Shown: positions 25,074 through 32,995 of the stretch, piece by piece
How positions within the stretch are numbered: position 1 is the stretch's first letter
Layout of the letters: every line of letters begins with the position of its first letter
Source of the DNA: Bacteroidales bacterium UBA1797
Lineage (GTDB): Bacteria; Bacteroidota; Bacteroidia; Bacteroidales; VadinHA17
NCBI GenBank assembly: GCA_002319885.1
Contig: DCFT01000236.1
Span: 1-34,730 of the forward strand
Length of the DNA: 34,730 nt
Reading direction: 5' to 3'
Made by a program: the position numbers and the translations under genes
Notes under the pieces: model-generated
Seen by the model: only the letters and a program-made list of their open reading frames with translations
Databases searched by the model: none
What the model was told of the DNA's origin: nothing

Positions 25074-26075
25074 ATGAAAAAAAAATTTGTCTTAATAATG
25101 GTTTGCTTCGTTATTTTTTACGGCTGTGCAAATCAAACAAAGGAGAAAAATGATAAAATAGTTAAGATTTTCTTTGATACCGACATGGGACCCGACTATG
25201 ATGATGTTGGTGCACTTGCATTTCTGCATGCAATGGCAGATAGCGGAAAAGTTGAAATACTTGCTACTGTATCATCAAATAAACAGGAGCTGGTTGCTCC
25301 TTCTATAAATGTAATAAATACATATTTTGGAAGAAGTGATCTGCCTGTTGGAGCACCAAAGACTGCAGGAGTTAATCTGGGTTCATCCCAGCACTGGGCT
25401 GACTCAATAGTTAATAAATATCCTCATTCGATAAATTCCACATCTGAAGTTCCGGATGCTGTAAGTCTTTACAGGAAAATACTAAATGCCCAACCTGATA
25501 ACAGTGTAACGATCGTTACGGTTGGTTTCTTGACTAATCTGAGTAATCTGTTAAAATCACAACCCGATAGCCTTTCTCCTCTTACCGGAAAAGAACTGAT
25601 AATCAAAAAGGTAAAAAGGCTGGTATCGATGGCAGGTAAGTTTCCTGAAGGGAAAGAGTTTAACATCTTCATGGATTCAACGGCTTCAAAATATGCCTTT
25701 GAAAACTGGCCTGGAGAGGTCATATTTACTGGATTCGAAATAGGCTCTGAAATTCACACTGGTTTAAAACTGATAAAATCTGATATTAAAAACAGCCCCG
25801 TAAAAGATGTTTTCAGAATAAGTATTCCTCTTTCGCCTGAGGACAAAGATGGACGTATGAGCTGGGACGAAACGGCAGCGCTTATTGGAGTTTATGGTAC
25901 TAATGGTTTCTTCGATACAGTAAGAGGGAAAATTATTGTTAATAGCGATGGAAGCAATAGCTGGCAAAACAGTCCCGACGGTAATCAGTATTATGTAAAA
26001 CAAAAAATGCCTGTTCCGCAGATCAGTGCATTCATTGAGGAAAGAATGATGCATCAACCCATGAAGAATAAATAG
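25074..26075 (+). CDS. Nucleoside hydrolase lipoprotein (IUNH family)
   Basis: Nucleoside hydrolases split ribonucleosides into free ribose and base. The calcium-site motif DTDMGPDYDD (D35, D37, D43, D44) is present. TVGFLTNLSNLL and SMAGKFPEGKEFN are further family signatures, and the conserved region continues to WDETAAL. A lipoprotein signal ends in FYGC (C18), so the enzyme is anchored outside the cytoplasm, unlike the classical cytosolic enzymes. At 333 residues its size is normal. Ribokinase lies upstream and an ADP-ribosylglycohydrolase-like gene downstream. Purine or pyrimidine preference is not readable. Confidence 0.88.
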   Translation: MKKKFVLIMVCFVIFYGCANQTKEKNDKIVKIFFDTDMGPDYDDVGALAFLHAMADSGKVEILATVSSNKQELVAPSINVINTYFGRSDLPVGAPKTAGVNLGSSQHWADSIVNKYPHSINSTSEVPDAVSLYRKILNAQPDNSVTIVTVGFLTNLSNLLKSQPDSLSPLTGKELIIKKVKRLVSMAGKFPEGKEFNIFMDSTASKYAFENWPGEVIFTGFEIGSEIHTGLKLIKSDIKNSPVKDVFRISIPLSPEDKDGRMSWDETAALIGVYGTNGFFDTVRGKIIVNSDGSNSWQNSPDGNQYYVKQKMPVPQISAFIEERMMHQPMKNK

Positions 26076-26230
26076 TTAGTATATTTATGCCTCCAAACAC
26101 CTGAGAGTAAGGTAATTCACTGGTCAGATTTATTCCATTTTTGTAAGGAAGGAGGCTAAATTGATCAAATCTCAATTCATCTATTATGAAACTCGACAAA
26201 ATAATTCTCTTTTAATAAAACAAAATACCT

Positions 26231-27850
26231 ATGAGAAAAAATTCATACCTGCTGCTAATTTCAATCATAATTGTACTACTAGTCTCCTGCAAGAACTCAT
26301 CTGAGGGTTTCAAAACAATAAAACCAGAAGTTCTAAGAGATAAAATCGCCGGAGGCTGGGCCGGGAAGATGATAGGTGTAACATACGGAGCCCCAACAGA
26401 ATTCAGGGCACAAGGCAAAATCTTTAGTGATTCAATAAAATGGAAACCATCTGATATTAAGGGTAGTTTATGGCAGGATGATATATATGTTCAATTGACG
26501 TTCCTGATGTCTATGGATAAATATGGAATTGATGCACCGGCAAAAAAATTCCAGGAGATGTTTGCCAAAGCCGGGTATCCATTATGGCATGCAAATATGC
26601 AGGCAAGAAAGAACTATTATGACAGTATTTTTGTCCCGGCATCGGGAAATCCAGATTATAATTTGCATGCCGATGATATTGACTTTCAGATCGAAGCCGA
26701 TTATATTGGTTTTATGTGTCCTGGTATGCCTCATACAGCTTCAGACATTGCTCAAAAAATAGGCCATATAATGAATTATGGAGATGGCGTATATGGAGGT
26801 ATTTTTGTAGGTGCTTTATACTCTGCAGCATTTTTTGAATCAGATATTTCAAGGATAATTGAAAGTGCACTCAGATCAATACCGGCAGAGAGCGACTACT
26901 CTAAGATCATAAATGATGTAATTAAGCTTCACAATCATTATCCGGCTGACTGGCAGACAGCCTGGAAAGAACTTGAAGAGAAATGGGGAGATGTAAATAT
27001 ATGCGGTGCCGGCACAACATTTAACATTGATGCAAAGTTAAACGGTGCTTTTATTGTTATAGGTCTATTATATGGAGAAGGCGATCCACTGAAGACTCTC
27101 GAGATTACCACGCGGTGTGGACAGGATTCTGACTGTAATCCTTCCAACGCCATGGCTGTTCTTGGTGTGATAAAAGGGTTCAGCGGATTACCGGCAGAAA
27201 TGAGAGAAGGGGTACTGGCTCTGGGTGACTCTATCTTTATAAATACTACTTACTCATTTAATTCAGCTGTAACAAGCACCAACAATTATGCTCACGATCT
27301 AATTCTTGGAAACGGAGGAAAGATAAATGATCAGAAAATAATGATTAAAACACAGGAGCCGGTTGCTACTGTTCTGGAAGTATCATTTCCGGATGTTGTC
27401 TTTGATAAAAATGAATCGGTTTTTGAAAAAAACGGCTGGGTATTTAAAGGTAACTGGAAATCCTACGAAATACCCTCAGAAGATGGTAAAAAGGTTACAA
27501 AGCAGTCGATGTTTGCTGAAAAGAAAGGCGATGAACTCGATATTGATTTCACAGGAACCGGTATTTCAGTTGAGGGCAACTGGTATAAAGATGGCGGCAT
27601 GGCTGACGTTTACCTGGATGGGACTCTCCATCGAACTATCGACACTTATTACAATTTTGCCAATCAGCAACATACGGTAAGCATATGGCATGCACTTAAA
27701 CTTAAACCAGGCAATCATAAGATCAGAATCGTTGTAAAAGGTGAAAAACGGCCCGAATCGGCAGGAACAAGAGTTTATATTACTTCCGCGACAATCTTCA
27801 AAACTGCACCTAAGAAAAACGAATTCTACAAATACTCTTTCGAAAAATAG
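26231..27850 (+). CDS. ADP-ribosylglycohydrolase-fold lipoprotein with extra C-terminal domain
   Basis: This is an exported lipoprotein (lipobox LVSC, C20) of 539 residues. The first part (about 30-340) has the ADP-ribosylglycohydrolase layout: AGGWAGKMIGVTYGAP (residues 40-55), a metal pair D83/D84 in WQDDIY in place of the usual TDDT, and GQDSDC with D299/D301 in place of the usual DTD motif. The last 140 or so residues form a beta-rich module (FTGTGISVEG, DVYLDG, KLKPGNHKIRI) resembling carbohydrate-binding-type domains. Family members remove ADP-ribose from proteins or hydrolyse related N- or O-glycosidic bonds. Here, between a nucleoside hydrolase and a permease, release of ribose or ADP-ribose outside the cell membrane is the likely role. 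The true substrate is unknown. Confidence 0.8.
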   Translation: MRKNSYLLLISIIIVLLVSCKNSSEGFKTIKPEVLRDKIAGGWAGKMIGVTYGAPTEFRAQGKIFSDSIKWKPSDIKGSLWQDDIYVQLTFLMSMDKYGIDAPAKKFQEMFAKAGYPLWHANMQARKNYYDSIFVPASGNPDYNLHADDIDFQIEADYIGFMCPGMPHTASDIAQKIGHIMNYGDGVYGGIFVGALYSAAFFESDISRIIESALRSIPAESDYSKIINDVIKLHNHYPADWQTAWKELEEKWGDVNICGAGTTFNIDAKLNGAFIVIGLLYGEGDPLKTLEITTRCGQDSDCNPSNAMAVLGVIKGFSGLPAEMREGVLALGDSIFINTTYSFNSAVTSTNNYAHDLILGNGGKINDQKIMIKTQEPVATVLEVSFPDVVFDKNESVFEKNGWVFKGNWKSYEIPSEDGKKVTKQSMFAEKKGDELDIDFTGTGISVEGNWYKDGGMADVYLDGTLHRTIDTYYNFANQQHTVSIWHALKLKPGNHKIRIVVKGEKRPESAGTRVYITSATIFKTAPKKNEFYKYSFEK

Positions 27851-27883
27851 AACTTCAAACTTTAACCTTTAAATTCTTTTGTC

Positions 27884-28882
27884 ATGTTCATACCACAAAG
27901 TTATCCACTGGCAATAATTCTTTGCATTATAACAATGATCTGTTGGGGTTCATGGGGAAATACCCAGAAGCTTACTGGCAAATCGTGGCGTTTTGAATTG
28001 TTTTACTGGGATTATGTTTTGGGAATCCTTCTGTTCTCAGTATTACTGGGTATTACTTTGGGAAGTATGGGAGAAAACGGTCGGAGCTTTATCCAGGATA
28101 TTAAGCAGGCCGAGCCCCACAATACTCTGAACGCCATCATCGGAGGTGTTATATTTAATGCTTCAAACATCTTACTTGTTGCTGCAATGTCAATAGCTGG
28201 AATGGCCGTAGCATTTCCGGTTGGTGTTGGAATTGCACTGGCTTTGGGTGTTATTATCAATTATGTTTATGCTCCGCATGGGAATGCAGGCTTGCTCTTT
28301 GGAGGCGTTGCCTTAATTGTCGTGGCTATAATCTTAGATGCGATGGCATATAAAAAGCATAGCTCTACCTTAAAGAAAGTGTCAGGCAAAGGGATTACAC
28401 TTTCAGTTTCAGCAGGAATCCTGATGGCTCTTTTTTATCGTTTCGTAGCAAGTTCAATGGCTTCAAGTTTTGAGACTCCCGAAACAGGGAAGCTGACTCC
28501 CTATTCAGCGATTTTCTTTTTTGCTATCGGTGTATTTTTAAGCAACATACTTTTCAATTGGCTCATCATGAAAAGGCCATTTGAAGGACAACCTCTCTCT
28601 TATAAGGATTACTTTAAAGGGAGTTTAAATATTCATCTATATGGCATTATTGGAGGAGTAATCTGGAATATCGGAATGTCGATGAGTATCATTGCCTCAG
28701 GCAAAGCCGGATTTGCCATATCCTACGGTTTGGGACAGGGGGCCACTCTGATTGCAGCTTTATGGGGTGTTTTTATATGGAAGGAATTCAAAGGTTCATC
28801 AAAACCTGTTAACAATTTGATATTTATGATGTTCCTTGCATATCTGGCTGGTCTGGCATTGCTGGTTTATGCCGGAGCTTAG
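27884..28882 (+). CDS. Ten-TM permease of the drug/metabolite superfamily (ribose/glucose porter or ureide permease type)
   Basis: This integral inner-membrane protein of 332 residues has about ten hydrophobic helices. CWGSWGNTQKL in TM1 and AFPVGVGIALALGVIINY in the middle recall the GRP sugar-porter (RbsU/GlcU) and ureide-permease families. It starts 33 bases after the ADP-ribosylglycohydrolase-like gene and is the last of this same-strand run. Ribose import would complete the path from exported hydrolases to cytoplasmic ribokinase. A nucleobase or ureide substrate, the other product of nucleoside hydrolysis, is the main alternative. Confidence 0.75.
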   Translation: MFIPQSYPLAIILCIITMICWGSWGNTQKLTGKSWRFELFYWDYVLGILLFSVLLGITLGSMGENGRSFIQDIKQAEPHNTLNAIIGGVIFNASNILLVAAMSIAGMAVAFPVGVGIALALGVIINYVYAPHGNAGLLFGGVALIVVAIILDAMAYKKHSSTLKKVSGKGITLSVSAGILMALFYRFVASSMASSFETPETGKLTPYSAIFFFAIGVFLSNILFNWLIMKRPFEGQPLSYKDYFKGSLNIHLYGIIGGVIWNIGMSMSIIASGKAGFAISYGLGQGATLIAALWGVFIWKEFKGSSKPVNNLIFMMFLAYLAGLALLVYAGA

Positions 28883-28923
28883 AGATTTTTTCATATTTTC
28901 CCTTTGCGTTGTTTTATGTTTTA

Positions 28924-29000
28924 CTTTGTGCTCCATCGTGGTTAAATTAATTTATTCTTACCACAATGGGACACAAAGGTTTTCACCAAGGGTCACAAAG
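28924..29000. repeat. Palindromic CACAAAG-family repeat, likely bidirectional terminator hairpin
   Basis: CTTTGTG (28924), CCAT (28933) and GTGGT (28938) pair in order with ACCAC (28960), ATGG (28966) and CACAAAG (28972), giving 16 or more base pairs around an AT-rich loop. Further CACCAAG and CACAAAG words follow at 28984 and 28994. It fills the 123-base gap between two convergent genes. Confidence 0.7.
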
Positions 29001-29005
29001 AATCC

Positions 29006-30340
29006 CTACATCAGGTCTCTTTCAAATGCCTCTATATCGAACTTGTATTTATTGTCAAGGAATTTCATAATTTCCTGTGTATCTGAGTAAGCATTTCCCA
29101 AACAGGTTGATGCACCAGGTGATGGAGTTATATTAAAAATGATTTTATCACCGGTAAGTTTAGCCTCACCCATTTCAAGTTTCCTGGTAGTATTATTTAC
29201 TATCTGAGGACGGGTTCCTCCAATACCTTTGGCATAACGCAGCTCGTTTAATTTAAGAGAAGGCACTATCTTTCTTACTTCCTTTATAAATAGCCGCTTG
29301 CCAATATATGGCAAGTCATAAATGAAATTTATAAAAATGTAATTGAAAAGAATCTTATCAGAAATTATTTTAAGCAGACTCAGGATTGGACTTAAACCCA
29401 AACCAAAGGTTTTCCAGTACTCAAAGAATGTTGACATATTATGTCTTTCCAACTCGAATATTGGTTTTGCAGTGGGTCCAAATCTTGTTACCTGGTCGCT
29501 GTGAACTTCAGGATCACCATGAATTGCAGCAAAAGGAAGTTTCGGGACCTGTATAGTATATACTTTACCATTAAGAACTTTTGGAGCTGTATAAAAGCTC
29601 CCGGCCATAGATAGAACAGCCAGGTTCTTTCCATATCCAAGTGATTTCGCAATCATCAGACTATGGCCGCCTGCGGCTACAATAACCACCGTGGACCTAA
29701 ATTCCCCCTTATTGGTATAAATGGTATAAAAATATTGATCTTTTGTGATCTTAATAAGTTTTGTTTCAAGGTGAATATCCAGCTCAGGGTTATTTTTCAG
29801 GGCATTGTCTACGAATGAGTGACACAGTCTTTTAAAATCAACAGTATAACCATCTTCTGTGGCAAGCGCCAGAATTTCCTGGCCGGGATCCCTTCCTTCA
29901 AGCACTCTCGGTTCTATCTTTCCAATTTCCTCTTTTTCTATCAGCTTCAATTTTGGAAACAACTCACTGAATGGAGGATATCGCTTCCTTAGTTCCTGAA
30001 CCTGACCTGTTCCGACAGCAAGAACCATCTTTGAGTATCTGCTGAACAATTTTTTATTTGGCGGAAGACCTTGTTCACTCTCAAGATAATTCTTTACCAT
30101 ATCAGCCATACGCTTTACATTTCTGGCTTTATCGATAGAGTAATTCGTCTCTATGTCTCCAAAATGAAGAGTCTGGCTATTATTATAAGATGCTGAGTTT
30201 ACCAGTCCAAAATCTGAATATTTTTCAATCAGACCAATTTTTCTGATATCAGTATATTTACTTAGGGTATGGAGAAGTGCTGTCCCGACAACGCCTCCGC
30301 CCACGATAAGTACATCATACAAAGGAATTGTTTCGTCCAT
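29006..30340 (-). CDS. mqo: Malate:quinone oxidoreductase
   Basis: Mqo is a membrane-associated FAD enzyme that oxidises malate to oxaloacetate and passes electrons to quinone. The N-terminal FAD-binding loop is VGGGVVG (residues 13-19). NNSQTLHFGDIET, FGPTAKP and the C-terminal ITPSPGASTCLGNA are hallmark segments of the Mqo/hydroxyglutarate-oxidase group. At 444 residues it fits the shorter Mqo form seen in epsilonproteobacteria. Its start lies 3 bases after the citrate synthase stop, so it is the last gene of a TCA operon. L-2-hydroxyglutarate oxidase is a related alternative, but context and the motifs above favour malate. Confidence 0.85.
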   Translation of the reverse strand: MDETIPLYDVLIVGGGVVGTALLHTLSKYTDIRKIGLIEKYSDFGLVNSASYNNSQTLHFGDIETNYSIDKARNVKRMADMVKNYLESEQGLPPNKKLFSRYSKMVLAVGTGQVQELRKRYPPFSELFPKLKLIEKEEIGKIEPRVLEGRDPGQEILALATEDGYTVDFKRLCHSFVDNALKNNPELDIHLETKLIKITKDQYFYTIYTNKGEFRSTVVIVAAGGHSLMIAKSLGYGKNLAVLSMAGSFYTAPKVLNGKVYTIQVPKLPFAAIHGDPEVHSDQVTRFGPTAKPIFELERHNMSTFFEYWKTFGLGLSPILSLLKIISDKILFNYIFINFIYDLPYIGKRLFIKEVRKIVPSLKLNELRYAKGIGGTRPQIVNNTTRKLEMGEAKLTGDKIIFNITPSPGASTCLGNAYSDTQEIMKFLDNKYKFDIEAFERDLM

Positions 30341-30343
30341 AAT

Positions 30344-31705
30344 TTATTTTCTGGCATTAAGTGGAATGTACTCGTGTTTACCATATACGTTTTTAAATGC
30401 AGGTCTTATGATCCTTTTAGCCGAAAAAGTAAGTTCTTCAATCCTATGCGTGCACCATCCTGAAACTCTTGCAATTGCAAAAAGCGGAGTATAAAGCTCC
30501 TTTGAAATATTAAGACATGCATAAACAAAACCGGAATAAAAATCAATATTAATACAAACTACTTTTGTCGATTTTTCTCCTTTGAAAATCCTGAAGACTT
30601 CAGGTGTAAGTCTTTCAACCAATGAATAGAGCTCAAATTCATCCAGCCTGCCTTTTTCTATTGCCAGTTCTCTTGCTTTTGCCTTTAAAATTGCAGCTCT
30701 GGGATCAGAAATAGTATAAACGGCATGTCCTATTCCATATATTTTACCTGAAAAATCATTAGCTTTTTTATTAAGGATCTTAAGCAGATGTGTTTTCACC
30801 TCTTCCTCATTTGTCCAGTCTTTTACATGGATTTTCATATCTTCCATCATTTCAAGTACTCTCACATTTGCACCTCCATGTAGTGGCCCTTTTAAGGATC
30901 CGATTGCAGATGTAACCGAAGAATATATATCTGTTTCTGATGAACTGGTTACTCTCATAGTAAATGTTGAATTATTCCCACCCCCGTGTTCAGCATGTAG
31001 TACCAGCATCAGGTCGAGCAGATCTGCTTCAAGTTTTGAAAACCCTTTACAATCACCTTTAATAAGATAGAGAAAGTTCTCAGCCGTCGTTAGATTTGTC
31101 TGGGGATGCCTTATTGACAATGTTTTACCTTTGTACAGATGTCGCAAGGCCTGGTATGAATAGGCAACAATAGTCGGAAACTTGGCAATAATATTTAAAG
31201 ATTGCTTTATCATATTGTCAAGCGAAATATCGTCTGGCTTATCGTCAAGCGTATATAATCCTAGTACTGACCGGGCAAGAATATTGAGAACATCTTTTCC
31301 CTTCATCGACAGGATCATGTCTTTAACAAAATCGTCAGGAAGCGCCCTTAAAGAAGCCATATGAGAGGAAAATTCCTCAAGTTCGTTTCTATCCGGCAAA
31401 TGGCCTGTCAATAAAAGAAATACGGTTTCATCAAAACCGTGCCGGTCTTCTTTCTGAAATCCCTTTGTAATCTCTTCAATATCAATCCCCCTGTATAATA
31501 ATCTTCCGGGAATTGCTATTACCTTGCCATTTTCTTTTTTATATCCAACGACATCTCCGATATTCGTCAGCCCCACTAAAACACCTGTTCCATCTCTATT
31601 CCTTAGACCCCGCTTCACCTCAAATTCCTCAAATAATTCATTTTCAATCTGACATGAAGCTCGTACAGACTCCTCCAGTTTTACAAAATAATTATTGTCT
31701 TCCAT
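30344..31705 (-). CDS. gltA: Citrate synthase
   Basis: This enzyme condenses oxaloacetate and acetyl-CoA to citrate. The catalytic triad is visible: H240 in LHAEHGGGNNST, H276 in GPLHGGAN and D388 in NIDFYSGFVY. At 453 residues it is longer than the ~370-residue form, owing to an N-terminal extension, as in some Bacteroidota enzymes. It sits 21 bases after icd and 3 bases before mqo, so it is cotranscribed. Cytoplasmic. Family and role are certain. Confidence 0.95.
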   Translation of the reverse strand: MEDNNYFVKLEESVRASCQIENELFEEFEVKRGLRNRDGTGVLVGLTNIGDVVGYKKENGKVIAIPGRLLYRGIDIEEITKGFQKEDRHGFDETVFLLLTGHLPDRNELEEFSSHMASLRALPDDFVKDMILSMKGKDVLNILARSVLGLYTLDDKPDDISLDNMIKQSLNIIAKFPTIVAYSYQALRHLYKGKTLSIRHPQTNLTTAENFLYLIKGDCKGFSKLEADLLDLMLVLHAEHGGGNNSTFTMRVTSSSETDIYSSVTSAIGSLKGPLHGGANVRVLEMMEDMKIHVKDWTNEEEVKTHLLKILNKKANDFSGKIYGIGHAVYTISDPRAAILKAKARELAIEKGRLDEFELYSLVERLTPEVFRIFKGEKSTKVVCINIDFYSGFVYACLNISKELYTPLFAIARVSGWCTHRIEELTFSAKRIIRPAFKNVYGKHEYIPLNARK

Positions 31706-31726
31706 AAAAATTGTAGTTTATACTGA

Positions 31727-32995
31727 TTAAGAAATGATATTAGAGATGATTGCGTCTGCAAATTCGGAGGTTTTAAGCAGGGTCGCATTTTCCATTAATC
31801 TGTGAAAATCATATGTCACTTTCTTGCTTTGTATTGTTTTTTCCAGACCCGAATAGATGTTTACAGCTACTTTATCCCATCCCAGGTAATCAAACATCAA
31901 AGCTCCTGAAAGAATTACTGAACCAGGATTCACTTTGTCCTGATCCGCATATTTCGGTGCAGTTCCGTGTGTGGCCTCAAAGATGGCATGCCCCGTTTCA
32001 AAATTGATATTTGCGCCGGGGGCAATGCCAATTCCACCAACAATTGCGGCAAGAGCATCGGAAATATAATCACCATTCAGATTGAGTGTAGCTATAACTG
32101 AATATTCAGCTGGCCGGGTGAGAATTTGTTGAAGGAAGGCATCTGCAATTACATCCTTTATTATTACTTTTCCTTCCTTTTCAGCATTCTTCATCATTTC
32201 ATCAGCAACATTTATACCTTCCTTTTCTGCAATTTGTTTATGTTGCATCCAGGTAAAGACCTCTTTACCAAATTCACGTTCAGCTAATGCATACCCCCAT
32301 TTCATGAAAGATCCTTCGGTAAACTTCATAATGTTTCCTTTGTGAACAATAGTCACGGATGGCAGTTTTTTATTAATGGCATATTTAATTGCCTGTCTGA
32401 CAAGTCGTTCTGTTCCTTCAACCGATACAGGTTTTATTCCTATTGATGAAGTGTTGGGAAATCTTATTGATCTAACATGCATATCATCTATCAGAAATCT
32501 TCTAACCTTTTCCACCTCCGGTGTCCCATTCATAAACTCAATACCGGCATATATATCTTCAGTATTTTCCCTGAAGATATGCATATCTACTTTTTCAGGA
32601 TTCTTTACCGGACTGGGAACCCCTTTGAAATATCTGACAGGCCTGTAACAGGTATAAAGATCGAGAACCTGCCGCAAGGCAACATTTAACGACCTCATCC
32701 CTTCTCCCACAGGCGTAGTTAGCGGGCCTTTAATTCCAACGAGGTATTCCCTGAAGTCTGCCAACGTCTCTTCAGGCATCCAGTTTCCGGTTTGTCTAAA
32801 AGCTTTCTCACCTGCAAGTACTTCTTTCCAGGCAACTTTTCTATTCCCATCATAAGATTTTTTGACGGCGGCATCAAAGACACGGACTGATGCTTTCCAG
32901 ATATCGGGACCTGTTCCATCCCCTTCAATGAAAGGAATAACCGGATTCTCAGGTACGATTAATTTCCCATCAATCAGTTTGATTTTTTCAGACAT
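31727..32995 (-). CDS. icd: Isocitrate dehydrogenase (NADP+)
   Basis: This enzyme converts isocitrate to 2-oxoglutarate. IEGDGTGPD opens the protein, RSLNVALRQ (S102 corresponds to the E. coli regulatory phospho-serine) binds isocitrate, and SPVKNPEKVDMHIFREN follows. K348/Y349 in GTAPKYADQ correspond to the lysine-tyrosine pair that selects NADP+ in the E. coli enzyme. At 422 residues it is the homodimeric bacterial type. Its ATG overlaps the aconitase stop by 8 bases, evidence of translational coupling. Confidence 0.95.
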   Translation of the reverse strand: MSEKIKLIDGKLIVPENPVIPFIEGDGTGPDIWKASVRVFDAAVKKSYDGNRKVAWKEVLAGEKAFRQTGNWMPEETLADFREYLVGIKGPLTTPVGEGMRSLNVALRQVLDLYTCYRPVRYFKGVPSPVKNPEKVDMHIFRENTEDIYAGIEFMNGTPEVEKVRRFLIDDMHVRSIRFPNTSSIGIKPVSVEGTERLVRQAIKYAINKKLPSVTIVHKGNIMKFTEGSFMKWGYALAEREFGKEVFTWMQHKQIAEKEGINVADEMMKNAEKEGKVIIKDVIADAFLQQILTRPAEYSVIATLNLNGDYISDALAAIVGGIGIAPGANINFETGHAIFEATHGTAPKYADQDKVNPGSVILSGALMFDYLGWDKVAVNIYSGLEKTIQSKKVTYDFHRLMENATLLKTSEFADAIISNIIS

